Assembly: GCF_900188105.1 (NCBI RefSeq)
Contig: NZ_FZNP01000001.1
Coordinates: forward strand, 372,001 to 436,000
Reading direction: 5' to 3'
DNA from: Actinomadura mexicana
GTDB taxonomy: Bacteria; Actinomycetota; Actinomycetes; Streptosporangiales; Streptosporangiaceae
Length of the DNA: 64,000 nt
Shown here: positions 36,310-44,637 of the stretch, in pieces
How the letters are laid out: each line of letters starts with the position of its first letter
How positions within the stretch are numbered: the stretch's first letter is position 1
Made by a program: the position numbers and the translations under genes
The notes under the pieces: model-generated
Databases searched by the model: none
Told to the model about the DNA's origin: nothing
The model's input: the letters and a program-made list of their open reading frames with translations, nothing else

Positions 36310-38262
36310 ATGCAGGAATCCGCACGCGACGAGAACATGGACAGGCTCACCGGCGACGCCCGGACCGTCCGGCAGGTGTTCGAGGCGATCCCGGCCGCGG
36401 TCGCCGGGGTCGAGACCCCCGGCGAGTACCGTCTGGTCGCGGTGAACGCCGCCTACCGCGCGCTGGTGGAGCGGGACGAGGTGCTCGGCCGCTCCGCCTC
36501 CGAGCTGTTCCCCGAGCTCGTCGCCCAGCAGTTGTTCGACCTGCTCGACCGCCCGTTCCGCACCGGTGAGACGGTGACGGCGCGCGAGTGGCGGATCCAG
36601 CTCCCCCGCGAGGGCGGTCCCGACGAGGACGTCTACATCGACTGCACGGTCGTCCCGCAGAAGTCCGCGAGCGGCGAGGTGGTCCGGCTCGTGGCGTTCG
36701 CCCAGGACGTCACCGAGCGGGTGCGGGAGCGGCAGGCGGCGCGCCGGGCCGCCGAGGAGGGCCGCGACGGGCCCCCGGACGTCGTCGGGGTGCTGCAGCG
36801 GCAGCTGCTGCCCGCGGGCCTGCCGATCCTGCCGGGCCTGCAGATCGGCGGCAGCTACCTGCCGGCCGGCGGTGGTTCCGCCGCGGGCGGCGACTGGTTC
36901 GACGCCGTCCCCCTCCCGGACGGCCGGACGGCCCTCGTGGTGGGGGACGTGGCCGGGCACGGCGTCGAGGCGGCGGCGGCGATGGGACGGCTCCGCGCCG
37001 TCCTGGAGGACCGGCTCGACCACACCGGCGACATCGCCGAGGCGCTCGCCGCCGCCGACCGGCTGGCGGAACGGCTCCCCGCCGCCCGGTCGGCGACCCT
37101 GTGCGTGGCCGCCGTGGACCCGGCGGACGGGCGGCTCACGTACTGCACGGCCGGGCATCCGCCGCCGCTGCTGATCCCGTCCGGGGGCCCCGCCCGCTAC
37201 CTGCGCTCGTCCGGCGGCGGGCCGCTCGGCACCGGCACCGGCTTCCCGCTCGCCGAGGACCGCCTCGACGTCGGCGACCAGCTCCTGCTGTACAGCGACG
37301 GCCTCCTGCGGCGGCCCGGCCAGGACGTCGCGGCCGGAACCGTCGAGCTGGCGGAGGTCGCCGCGGACGTCGCCGCCGGGCGGGCGCTGCGCGAGGACTG
37401 GCTCGCCGCCGTCGACCGCCTCACCACGCAGACGCTGGAGCTGCTGGTCAGGACGTCCGGGCACGACGACGACATCGCGCTGCTGGCCGCGCAGCGGACC
37501 GCGGCGCACGCCCCGCTGCTGCTGGACCTGCCGGCCGAGTCGGAGGCGATCCCCGCCGCCCGCAAGGCCCTCGACGAGTGGCTGTACGACCTCGGGGCCC
37601 GCGCCGAGGACGTGATCCTCCTGCGGCACGCGATCGGGGAGCTCGTCACCAACGGAGTCGAGCACGCCTACGACGGCACGCCCGGCGCCGTCCGGATCCG
37701 GGCCGAGTGCACCGGGCGCGGCGTCGTCGAGATCGAGGTCGCCGACGACGGCAACTGGCGCGAGCCCTGGCAGCCCACCGAGGACCGCGGCCGCGGCCTG
37801 GCGATGGCGAGCGACTTCGCCGACGAACTGCACGTGGAGACGGGCCCGCGCGGGACGACGGCGACCGTCCGGCACCGGCTGACCCGTCCCGCGCGGCTGC
37901 TCGCGCCCGGCGAGGTCACGCCGTCACCGGTCCCGTCGGACCTGCCGAACCTGCTGCTGATCCTGGACCAGCCCTCGGAGGGGCACCCGCGGATCCGGCT
38001 GGACGGCCCGGTCGACGCCGCCACCGCCGAGCAGCTGCGCGAGGAGCTCGTGGTCCGCACCCGCGGCGGCACCACGCCCCTCACCGTCGACCTGACCGGC
38101 GTCACCCACCTGTCCAGCGCCGGCGTCGCCGTCCTCTACGAGGCCGAGACCCGCACCGACCCCCCGGGCCGCCCGTTCCTCCTCTACGCCCCGCCGGGCA
38201 GCCCCGCGCAGCACGTCATGGCCATGGTCGCCCTCCCCCACACGACGGCCGAGCCCGGTTAG
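36310..38262 (+). CDS. PAS - PP2C - ATPase - STAS partner-switching protein
   Basis: This 650-residue soluble protein joins four modules. They are a PAS sensor (about 15-140; VFEAIPAAVAGVETPGEYRL), a SpoIIE-type PP2C phosphatase (about 155-390; AAGGDWFDAVPLPDGR, VGDVAGHG and HDDDIALLA), an anti-sigma GHKL ATPase (about 400-525; LRHAIGELVTNGVEHAY and VADDGNWREPW), and a STAS antagonist domain (about 545-640; LDGPVDAATAEQLREELVV and LTGVTHLSSAGVAVL). It therefore carries phosphatase, kinase and antagonist of a partner switch in one chain. GGAGGG precedes the start; a TTG lies 3 bases earlier. It overlaps the convergent SUFU-family gene by 4 bases. Confidence 0.9.
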   Translation: MQESARDENMDRLTGDARTVRQVFEAIPAAVAGVETPGEYRLVAVNAAYRALVERDEVLGRSASELFPELVAQQLFDLLDRPFRTGETVTAREWRIQLPREGGPDEDVYIDCTVVPQKSASGEVVRLVAFAQDVTERVRERQAARRAAEEGRDGPPDVVGVLQRQLLPAGLPILPGLQIGGSYLPAGGGSAAGGDWFDAVPLPDGRTALVVGDVAGHGVEAAAAMGRLRAVLEDRLDHTGDIAEALAAADRLAERLPAARSATLCVAAVDPADGRLTYCTAGHPPPLLIPSGGPARYLRSSGGGPLGTGTGFPLAEDRLDVGDQLLLYSDGLLRRPGQDVAAGTVELAEVAADVAAGRALREDWLAAVDRLTTQTLELLVRTSGHDDDIALLAAQRTAAHAPLLLDLPAESEAIPAARKALDEWLYDLGARAEDVILLRHAIGELVTNGVEHAYDGTPGAVRIRAECTGRGVVEIEVADDGNWREPWQPTEDRGRGLAMASDFADELHVETGPRGTTATVRHRLTRPARLLAPGEVTPSPVPSDLPNLLLILDQPSEGHPRIRLDGPVDAATAEQLREELVVRTRGGTTPLTVDLTGVTHLSSAGVAVLYEAETRTDPPGRPFLLYAPPGSPAQHVMAMVALPHTTAEPG

Positions 38263-39227
38263 TCGACCACGTTCACCGTCAGCGGCCCGACCCGGTACGT
38301 CCCGGGCCGCGGCCGGACGGCGTCCGCGACGGCGCGGCACACCCCGTCCGGCAGCGTGATCTCCAGGGTCTCGCCGTTGCGGGTGTGGCGGAAATCCCGT
38401 CCCGGGGCCAGCACGACGGGCTCCCCGGGACCGCGCAGGATCAGCGGGTTCCCGTGCGGCACCCGGGCCGGCAGCACCTTGGTGAACTGCGGGACGTGCT
38501 GGACGCCGATCTCCAGCGTGACCCCGTCCGAGGTGTCGGCGGCCAGCCGCTCGAAGAACAGGAACCCGGTCCCGGACCCCTCCCGCGCCGAGCCCTCGCG
38601 GACCGTCGACGCGACATCGGGCAGGTCCGCCAGCGACATCCGGTCGAGATCGGTGACCAGCAGCGGCAGGTGCGGGGCCATCGCCTCGACGAGCCCGGCC
38701 ACATGCCACGCCTGCGCCGCGTGCAGCTCGTCGGTGGTGAGGCCGACGAACTGCAGGAACGCGATCTCCCCCAGTTCCGTCCGCGCCCGCCCGAGCTCCG
38801 GATCCAGCACCAGCCCCCCGGCCCGGACGCCTGAGTCCGGACGCTCGGGATCGAGCGGGTCGGGGAACTCGATGTAGTGCCCCACCTGGAAGTCGTTGCC
38901 GCTCTTCACCACGTACAGAGCCAGGTGCTCCAGGTGCGCCAGGGCCCAGTTCGGCGCCTCCGTCTCCTCCGGCCGCCGCGGCACCCGCAGCGTGAACTCG
39001 TACCCGCGCTCCTCGTACGGCGCCGTCAGCGCGTACCCGATGAGATGCCAGTGCGGCACGGGCTCGTCCCGCGGATAGATCGCGATCGTGTTGGTGACGA
39101 ACTGCCCCATCGGCATCGGCCCCACCGGCCGGTACGGCACGGGCGCGCCCCACTCCAACCGCTCCGCGTCCCCGTACCGCTCCTTGAGCACCCCGTCGAT
39201 CGCGTTCCACCCGTGCAGATTGAGCAT
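38259..39227 (-). CDS. Suppressor-of-fused (SUFU) domain protein
   Basis: The 322-residue protein shows the SUFU-family pattern: AIYPRDEPVPHWHLIGYAL, then GYEFTLRVPRR and LEHLALYVVKSGNDFQVGHY (the core region about 40-180). A C-terminal half is less conserved (LPDGVCRAVADAVRPRPGTY). Bacterial SUFU proteins are often found with toxin or immunity genes, or alone; their function is mostly unknown. The ATG at 39227 follows GAGAGGAGCGGG. The stop overlaps the convergent phosphatase gene by 4 bases, so antisense interference is possible. Confidence 0.8.
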   Translation of the reverse strand: MLNLHGWNAIDGVLKERYGDAERLEWGAPVPYRPVGPMPMGQFVTNTIAIYPRDEPVPHWHLIGYALTAPYEERGYEFTLRVPRRPEETEAPNWALAHLEHLALYVVKSGNDFQVGHYIEFPDPLDPERPDSGVRAGGLVLDPELGRARTELGEIAFLQFVGLTTDELHAAQAWHVAGLVEAMAPHLPLLVTDLDRMSLADLPDVASTVREGSAREGSGTGFLFFERLAADTSDGVTLEIGVQHVPQFTKVLPARVPHGNPLILRGPGEPVVLAPGRDFRHTRNGETLEITLPDGVCRAVADAVRPRPGTYRVGPLTVNVVD

Positions 39228-39365
39228 CCCGCTCCTCTCGTCGACCCACCGTCCCCCGTACCGACGCACCCGACACGATCAAGGTTCACCCCCGATCGCC
39301 CGGACTCACGGCCGTAGAGCTGAGGCGAAATCGCCGGTGGCCCCGGGCGTTCGAGCACGTGCTGT

Positions 39366-39983
39366 TCAGCGGGGGCGTAGACCGTCCAGGATGAGTCGGG
39401 CGATGTGGGTCGAGCGTTCGCGGCTGGTCTCCGCAGCGGCGTGGCGGATGGCGGCGAAGGCGCCGGCGACCAGGGCCATCACCTCGTCGGCGGTGACGTC
39501 GGCGCGCGCGACGCCCGCCGCCTGTGCGCGGCCGAGCAGGTCCGCGACGTGGCGGGTGAGGTCTGCCGCGACGTCCGGGGCGGTGGTGCGCAGGTCGAAC
39601 TCGGCGGCCGCGAGCGCGCTCTTCACGGCCACGTTCGCGGCGCCCGTGGCCATCATCCGGCCCAGCAGGGTGAAGACGGCGTCGGGATCACCGGTGGCGG
39701 CGAGTGCCTCCGCCTCCGCCACCAGCCCTTCCAGCATGTCGATCGCGACGGCGTGGTACAGCTCCTCCTTGGCCGGGAAGTGCCGGTGGACGGTGCCGGG
39801 GCCGACGCCGGCCCGGCGGGCGATCTCGTCGAGCGGGACGCCCAGCCCCTCCGTCGCGAACAGCTGCCGAGCGGTCCGCAGGACCCGCTCGCGGTTGCGG
39901 CGCGCGTCGGCCCGCAACCCCCGGTCGCGCCGGGGGGCCGCCGGCGGCTTCGCCGGTTCGGGTTCGGGTGGCTGGCTGGACAT
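39366..39983 (-). CDS. TetR family transcriptional regulator
   Basis: This 205-residue regulator has a helix-turn-helix at about 30-75 (NRERVLRTARQLFATEGLGV, then LDEIARRAGVGPGTVHRHFP) and a helical ligand domain. The N-terminal 20 residues are Pro-rich. It is divergent from the SnoaL-like gene with 113 bases between starts, so that gene (and perhaps the methyltransferase after it) is a likely target. A GTG nine bases upstream of the chosen ATG is an alternative start. Confidence 0.9.
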   Translation of the reverse strand: MSSQPPEPEPAKPPAAPRRDRGLRADARRNRERVLRTARQLFATEGLGVPLDEIARRAGVGPGTVHRHFPAKEELYHAVAIDMLEGLVAEAEALAATGDPDAVFTLLGRMMATGAANVAVKSALAAAEFDLRTTAPDVAADLTRHVADLLGRAQAAGVARADVTADEVMALVAGAFAAIRHAAAETSRERSTHIARLILDGLRPR

Positions 39984-40096
39984 GTCGATCACAGCATAAC
40001 CGGGGCGGCGCACCGGATACTCTGGAACCAACCGGGGCGCCGCACCGCTTGACGCCGCGTCGCCCGTCACGCACCCGCCATGAGGAGATCGCGCCG

Positions 40097-40477
40097 ATGA
40101 CCGCACGCGAGGACGCAAGCACCCTGGTGCGACGGCTGCAGGAGTGCTTCAACAGCCGGCGGTTCGACGAGGCCGCCGCTCTGCACACGCCCGACTTCTT
40201 CAGCCACCCGCTCGGCGCCGGGTTCGAGGCCGGCCAGGCGGCCTGGCGCGCGCTCGTCGCACGGTTCCCCGGCATGCGGGTCGTCGCCCGGGACATCCTG
40301 GTCGACGGCGACAGGGCCGCCGTCCGCTCGGCCGTCGAGGGGCTCGCTCTTCCGGACGGGGACGCGCAGCCCGAACTGTTCGAGATCTTCCGCTTCGAGG
40401 ACGGCCGGTTCGCGGAGATGTGGGGCGCCGGAACGGGCTTCCCGCCCTCCGCCGGTCCCGAGGACCTGCTCGCCTAG
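40097..40477 (+). CDS. SnoaL-like (NTF2-fold) protein
   Basis: This 126-residue protein has the cone-shaped NTF2/SnoaL pattern: LVRRLQECFNSRRFDEAAAL, TPDFFSHPLGAGFEAGQAAW, ARFPGMRVVARDILVDGDRA and ELFEIFRFEDGRFAEMWGAG. This is the polyketide cyclase/SnoaL-like type. Small NTF2 proteins serve as cyclases, hydrolases or ligand binders. No polyketide genes are nearby, so the role is unknown. ATGAGGAGATCGCGCCG before the start is a ribosome site. Confidence 0.85.
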   Translation: MTAREDASTLVRRLQECFNSRRFDEAAALHTPDFFSHPLGAGFEAGQAAWRALVARFPGMRVVARDILVDGDRAAVRSAVEGLALPDGDAQPELFEIFRFEDGRFAEMWGAGTGFPPSAGPEDLLA

Positions 40478-40604
40478 GAGTGTTCGGCGAGGTTTCCTCG
40501 GAGGGCCTGTTCACCGCAGCCCGAACGAGTTTCGTCAGTGACGGCGGTCAGGATGGTGGGGCTACCCGGCGCTCCACAGGACCAGCGAGAGGGATCTGTT
40601 GACC

Positions 40605-41381
40605 ATGGCCGACCACACCGACGTGTTCGACTACGACGCTGAACTGCGCCTGCACAACGAGATCTTCCGCGCCGCCGCCCGCGTCGGGTCCCGCGACCGT
40701 GTGCTCGACATCGGCTGCGGCACCGGGCAGTCCACGCGCGAGGCCGCCCGCGCCGCCGTCGAAGGAAGCGCGGTAGGCGTCGACCGATCCGCGCAGATGC
40801 TCGAACGGGCCCGCCGGCTGAGCGACGACGAGGGACTGTCCAACGTGACCTACGAGCAGGGGGACGCCCAGGTCCACCGCTTCGCTCCGGCGCACTTCGA
40901 CCTCTGCGTCAGCAGGTTCGGAACGATGTTCTTCGCCCACCCGGTCGCCGCGTTCACCAATATCGGGCTCGCTCTGCGGCCCGGGGGGCGCCTGGTGCTG
41001 CTGGTCTGGCAAGGCCGCGACCGCAATGAATGGGCCGCCGCGATCCGCCGGCCCCGCGATCCCGGATCCGCCTCGCCGACCGGCGGTCCAGACCCGTTCT
41101 CACTCGCCGACCCGGCCGCCGCCGAAGCGATCCTGGCGGCGGCGGGCTTCACGGACGTCAGCTTCACCGACGTCCGTGAGCCCGTCTACTACGGCCCGGA
41201 CAGCGCCGCAGCCTTCGACAATGTGCTCCGCCTCTGGGACGAGGATCTGCTCGCCGGCCTCGACGCGGCGACGGTCGAGCAGGCGCGCACGCGGCTACGA
41301 GCCGCTCTCGCCGCCCACGACACCGGCGGCGGCGTGTACTTCGACTCGCGTGCCTGGATCATCGAAGCACGCCGGCACTGA
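40605..41381 (+). CDS. Class I SAM-dependent methyltransferase
   Basis: This 258-residue Rossmann-fold methyltransferase has motif I VLDIGCGTGQSTREAA (about 35-50), motif II GVDRSAQML, the acidic motif YEQGDAQVHRFAPAHFDLCV and LRPGGRLVLLVWQG. The C-terminal part FSLADPAAAEAILAAAGFTD, then YYGPDSAAAFDNVL, is typical of the UbiE-like group. The target is unknown. The ATG at 40605 is used; a TTG at 40599, better spaced from GAGAGGG, would add two residues. Confidence 0.88.
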   Translation: MADHTDVFDYDAELRLHNEIFRAAARVGSRDRVLDIGCGTGQSTREAARAAVEGSAVGVDRSAQMLERARRLSDDEGLSNVTYEQGDAQVHRFAPAHFDLCVSRFGTMFFAHPVAAFTNIGLALRPGGRLVLLVWQGRDRNEWAAAIRRPRDPGSASPTGGPDPFSLADPAAAEAILAAAGFTDVSFTDVREPVYYGPDSAAAFDNVLRLWDEDLLAGLDAATVEQARTRLRAALAAHDTGGGVYFDSRAWIIEARRH

Positions 41382-41405
41382 CCGTTCGCCCGCACGGGGG
41401 CCAGG

Positions 41406-41906
41406 TCAGGTCCGGGCGGCCAGCTCGACGAAGTACGGCTTCATGGCGGGATAGTAGGCGTTGAAGTCCGGCTGGGGTGAGCCGTCGCGCGCGGCCACGA
41501 GCATGTCCAGGTAGTACTCCCAGCCCGGACCGTTCTCGCCGATCTGCTCCTCGCTGTCGAGATGCTCCACGAACCGCAGCTCGGTCGTGCCGTCGGCCTC
41601 GGACAGCAGCAGCTCGATGTGCCAGCTGCCGAACTCGTCCGTCGCCGAGAGGGCCAGCCGCCGCGGGGGCTCGCATGCTTCGATGCGCATGTCGTTCCAT
41701 GGCGCCTGGTCTTCGAACGTCATCTGCACCTGGATCGTCCGGCCCGGCGCGGCCTCGCCCTTCCACGGGCCGAACCAGCGGGCCGTGCGCTCGGGCTCGG
41801 TGACGCTGGCCCAGACGTCCTCGACGGATGCCCGGAACGAGCGGGTCAGGACGAGATCACTTCCGGTGCCGGTACGGACCAGCCTGCCGGTGGGTCGAGG
41901 GTTCAT
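41406..41906 (-). CDS. SRPBCC/AHSA1 domain protein
   Basis: This 166-residue START-like protein shows DLVLTRSFRASVEDVWASVT, then EPERTARWFGPWKGEAAPGR, and ends in GWEYYLDMLVAARDGSPQPD. This is the activator of Hsp90 ATPase-like SRPBCC group that accompanies ArsR repressors in many bacteria. The start overlaps the stop of the ArsR gene (ATGA), so the two are translationally coupled. A hydrophobic ligand pocket is implied by the fold; the ligand is unknown. Confidence 0.88.
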   Translation of the reverse strand: MNPRPTGRLVRTGTGSDLVLTRSFRASVEDVWASVTEPERTARWFGPWKGEAAPGRTIQVQMTFEDQAPWNDMRIEACEPPRRLALSATDEFGSWHIELLLSEADGTTELRFVEHLDSEEQIGENGPGWEYYLDMLVAARDGSPQPDFNAYYPAMKPYFVELAART

Positions 41907-42265
41907 CCGGTGTTCTCCTTCGTCTCGTCGGAGGTGCTGGAGACACGGCGGTCGCGGCGGGTCCGACGAACCTCCGTCTCCAGCGCGTCGAAGCGGTGCT
42001 CCCAGCCGTGCGGCTGGAGGAATTGCGCGAGCCACGCGGAGAGGTGGGTCAGCTGCGCCGGGTCGATCTCATAGAGCCGTTCCCTGCCGACGAGTTCGTC
42101 GCGTACCAGGCCGCTTTCCCGGAGCACGCGCAGGTGGCGGCTCACGGCCGGCCTGCTGATCTCGAAGTGTCCGGCGATCTGCCCCGCCGTGAGCCGACCG
42201 CCGCGCAGCAAGACCAGAACCTCCCGGCGCACCGGGTCCGCGATCGCCCTCACCACGTCGTCCAC
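41903..42265 (-). CDS. ArsR family repressor
   Basis: This 120-residue winged-helix repressor shows VVRAIADPVRREVLVLLRGG, GQIAGHFEISRPAVSRHLRV and LVRDELVGRERLYEIDPAQL, the standard ArsR pattern without cysteine metal sites. It belongs to the SRPBCC-linked branch. A perfect 24-base palindrome lies 5 bases upstream of its start codon and should be its own operator, controlling both itself and the coupled SRPBCC gene. Confidence 0.92.
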   Translation of the reverse strand: MDDVVRAIADPVRREVLVLLRGGRLTAGQIAGHFEISRPAVSRHLRVLRESGLVRDELVGRERLYEIDPAQLTHLSAWLAQFLQPHGWEHRFDALETEVRRTRRDRRVSSTSDETKENTG

Positions 42266-42270
42266 ACCGA

Positions 42271-42294
42271 AAGCGTAACCTATAGGTTACGCTT
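42271..42294. promoter_or_regulatory. Perfect 24-bp palindromic operator before the ArsR gene
   Basis: The sequence is a perfect inverted repeat of 24 bases centred between 42282 and 42283, with core GTAACCTATAGGTTAC. The AT-rich core stands out from the GC-rich background and overlaps the expected promoter of the ArsR-SRPBCC operon. Confidence 0.8.
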
Positions 42295-42441
42295 CTGTCG
42301 ACGGCGGGCCGCCTTGCACCCACGGGGAAACCGGGGAGGCGAAAAGCGCCGCGAGAAGGGCGGGCCGGTGCTCACCTGGTCGAAGAGCCCGCTGGGGGTG
42401 TCGTCAAGGTGGGCGATCACGCCTGCGCGCGGCGGGGCGCG

Positions 42442-43260
42442 TCAGGTCCAGGTCGCTGAGTCCGGGTCGATGCCTTTGCCGCGGGCGTTGGCGTCGATGA
42501 TGTCGCGGAGCCAGCTGGTCAGACCTGGTTCGATCGCGTCGTAGTAGGCCGCGAAGCCGGGGTCCGCGGCATACCTTCTGCCCAGGCAGACCTGCATCGA
42601 ATGAGTGCAGTCGAAGTACTCGCCGATGGAGGCCCTGTGCCGTTCGGCCAGCACATCGGCTTCCGCGCTGCCTGGCCTGACGCCGGCGCGCTTGGCCGTT
42701 GCCAGGTCGTTTTCGAGCGTTGCGATGTCGTCGGCGATCTGCTGCCAGTCCTCGGGGGCCCTGCCCGCGGCACGCTCGGCGGACTGCGCCCATTGAGCCG
42801 TCTCGCCCCACCGCTCGCGTGCGTCCGCGAGCCATGACGGCTTCCAGCGCTGCCCGAAGATCGCGGCTTGTTCCTCCGCGGAGAGCAGGATGCCGGCGCT
42901 CGCGGCTTCGATCATGCGGTCGACCGCATCGACCATCGCCTGCAGGCGGGAGATCCGGTCGAGGAGTTGGGCGCGCTGCTGCCTCAGCGGCACGGTCATG
43001 TCGACGGCCGGAGCATCGAGGAGTTCACCGATGTCGTCGAGGGACAGACCCAGTTCGCGGTAGATGAGAACGCGGTTGATGCGCGCGACGTCGGCCGCCG
43101 AGTAGAGCCGGTAACCGCCGGCAGTCCGTTCCGACGGGCGGACGAGCCCGATCGCGTCCCAGTGGTGGAGGGTGCGCACGGTGACTCCCGCGTGCGATGC
43201 CGCGGCCCCGATGGTCAGCCCGCCGGGGCCCGCGGCATCGTCCATCGCAGTGCCGGTCAT
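42442..43260 (-). CDS. MerR family TipA-like regulator
   Basis: This 272-residue protein has an N-terminal MerR winged helix (about 14-80; TIGAAASHAGVTVRTLHHWD and RTAGGYRLYSAADVARINRV), a coiled-coil linker (about 85-125) and a C-terminal TipAS-type domain (about 130-265; SAEEQAAIFGQRW and FDCTHSMQVCLGRRYAADPG). TipA proteins bind thiopeptide antibiotics and activate stress or resistance genes. It follows the VOC gene by 25 bases on the same strand, so the two may form an operon. Confidence 0.9.
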   Translation of the reverse strand: MTGTAMDDAAGPGGLTIGAAASHAGVTVRTLHHWDAIGLVRPSERTAGGYRLYSAADVARINRVLIYRELGLSLDDIGELLDAPAVDMTVPLRQQRAQLLDRISRLQAMVDAVDRMIEAASAGILLSAEEQAAIFGQRWKPSWLADARERWGETAQWAQSAERAAGRAPEDWQQIADDIATLENDLATAKRAGVRPGSAEADVLAERHRASIGEYFDCTHSMQVCLGRRYAADPGFAAYYDAIEPGLTSWLRDIIDANARGKGIDPDSATWT

Positions 43261-43285
43261 GCCGTCGAGTCTGACATTCGCGATT

Positions 43286-43792
43286 TCACCCCTTGGGGAA
43301 GGGGATGCCGGCCGCTTTGAGGTTGCGCGCCTCGGGACTGTCAGGGTCGATGGTCCGCGCCGCGGTGAGGATCACGCGAGCGTTCTCCGGTGTGATGACC
43401 TCCAGATCCACCGTGTTCCACGGGGTCTTCCGCGGTCCGGCCGTGCAGTCGGGCACCAGCGCGGTGCACGCTTGCGCGATCTCGTCGATCTGGCTCAGCA
43501 CGCAGGAGAAGCTGATGCTCACCGTTGGCGGGGCCGGCGGGGCGCCGGTCGGGACGAGCAGCACGTCCTGGAACGCCCACCGTCGAAGGTGCGTGACCTG
43601 GTCGGGAATCGTGAACAGGTCGATGAAACCGAACCCGCGAACCCAGAAGTCCACGGACGCGGCCAGGTCCGATGTCGGCACGGTGACGAACATCGGCATG
43701 CCGTAGATGCCCCGGTAGATCTCAGGTGGCGTCGCGTCGGGCCCAGGCGGGGGGACCGGGCTGACCTCGAACGCGTCGTAGTAGTCGCTCAT
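43286..43792 (-). CDS. VOC family protein next to TipA-like regulator
   Basis: This 168-residue protein has a VOC-type fold: FVTVPTSDLAASVDFWVRGF and WAFQDVLLVPTGAPPAPPTV. A glyoxalase/bleomycin-resistance type role is possible: such proteins may bind an antibiotic or be metal enzymes. The conserved His/Glu metal ligands are not obvious, so ligand sequestration is as likely as catalysis. It lies directly upstream of the TipA-like regulator. The left 20-bp direct repeat of the membrane-protein array begins 58 bases beyond its start. Confidence 0.78.
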   Translation of the reverse strand: MSDYYDAFEVSPVPPPGPDATPPEIYRGIYGMPMFVTVPTSDLAASVDFWVRGFGFIDLFTIPDQVTHLRRWAFQDVLLVPTGAPPAPPTVSISFSCVLSQIDEIAQACTALVPDCTAGPRKTPWNTVDLEVITPENARVILTAARTIDPDSPEARNLKAAGIPFPKG

Positions 43793-43850
43793 GCGTTCAT
43801 CGTGGAGGCTGACGCGACGTCAGGGTCAAATCCGGATGGTGGCAGGGATC

Positions 43851-43870
43851 GTCCCCCGTCCTCTCGACGA
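43851..43870 (+). repeat. Left copy of a 20-bp direct repeat flanking the membrane-protein array
   Basis: GTCCCCCGTCCTCTCGACGA is identical at 43851-43870 and 46206-46225. The two copies bracket the three-unit array of small membrane-protein genes. Spacing and identity suggest a recombination or insertion footprint. Confidence 0.8.
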
Positions 43871-43949
43871 TCACGTGCCCTCCCCTCGTCGCCAACGCGG
43901 CCGGTGCCGAGCGGCGGGTGTCGAGGTTCCTCAAGGGAACGTTGTCGGC

Positions 43950-44306
43950 CTCCTCCACCACCGCTACGGGATCGACCCCTTCGAGTTCGGTGACCTCGGC
44001 TACCTCACCACCAAGGCCGCTTTCGGCGCCGCCATCGGCGCCATCGGCGCCATCAGCGGTGCCTTCTGCACCGCCTACGACGGCCCCGACAGCCCCGGCG
44101 CGCGGAAGATCGTCATCCGCGTCGCCGGTGGCGTCGCCATCGCGGCGGTCGCGGCCTGCGTCGCATGCGTCGCCCTGGCCGCCTTCGGCGTCGCCGTCAT
44201 CACCATCACCGGGCCCCTTGGTGCAGGTCACTTCGGGGGCCTCCTCATCGTCGCCTGCGGCTTCGCCGTGGGTGCCGTCGTCGGTGCCGTCCGCACCGAC
44301 AACTGA
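43950..44306 (+). pseudogene. Truncated first copy of the glycine-rich membrane-protein gene
   Basis: Residues LLHHRYGIDPFEFGDLGYLT match the middle of the next gene (DLHHRYGINPFEFGDLGYLA) almost exactly, and the end GAVVGAVRTDN also matches. The basic N terminus, the first membrane segment and the conserved leader are missing. The reading frame stays open upstream, but with unrelated Arg-rich sequence and no convincing start. I read it as a 5'-truncated, probably silent copy that keeps its terminator. Expression from an upstream start cannot be ruled out. Confidence 0.6.
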
Positions 44307-44342
44307 TCCACTCGCGGGGCCTGGCACACCCGGTCCCACCTA

Positions 44343-44371
44343 CGGGGGGCCTGGCACTGCCAGGCCCCCCG
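44343..44371 (+). terminator. Terminator of array unit 1
   Basis: A perfect 13-bp stem (44343-44355 with 44359-44371) pairs CGGGGGGCCTGGC with GCCAGGCCCCCCG around an ACT loop, then GTTCC. The same stem ends units 2 and 3. Confidence 0.85.
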
Positions 44372-44502
44372 TTCCGTCCGTTCCCCTCGTACCGGTGCGC
44401 CGCGCTGGATCGCCGAGGCGGCGCGGGCGGTGCCGGGCGGCGGTCTCGGGGTCCCTGAGAGGACGTTGCCGGCCAACCGTGCAGCGCTCCTGCCTGGAGA
44501 TC

Positions 44503-44637
44503 GCACCCGATCGATTGCCGCACGGGCCGTGCTCGGTACGGTAGATCCCAAGGACCGTGGTGAAACCACGAGCGTCCAACAAACAACCGGTTGCCCGTGC
44601 AAGGCACGCGCACCCCGACCCAAAAAGGGGAACCATC
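44503..44637 (+). promoter_or_regulatory. Conserved promoter and structured 5' leader of array unit 2
   Basis: This region aligns with 45454-45589 upstream of unit 3. The stretch from 44554 to the ribosome site differs from its partner at only about three positions in 80. It holds hairpin 1 (44556-44570: CGTGGT-GAA-ACCACG) and hairpin 2 (44596-44608: CGTGC-AAG-GCACG). In a third possible pairing CCCC (44613-44616) could pair with the GGGG ribosome site (44627-44630). The upstream block CCGATCG/TTGCCG is also shared and may include the promoter. A regulatory RNA leader that can hide the ribosome site is inferred. Confidence 0.6.

Noticed and set aside
44556..44630. Known riboswitch such as guanidine-II (mini-ykkC) in the array leader
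   Set aside because: Two small hairpins are present, but their loops are GAA and AAG instead of the ACGR loops of that class.
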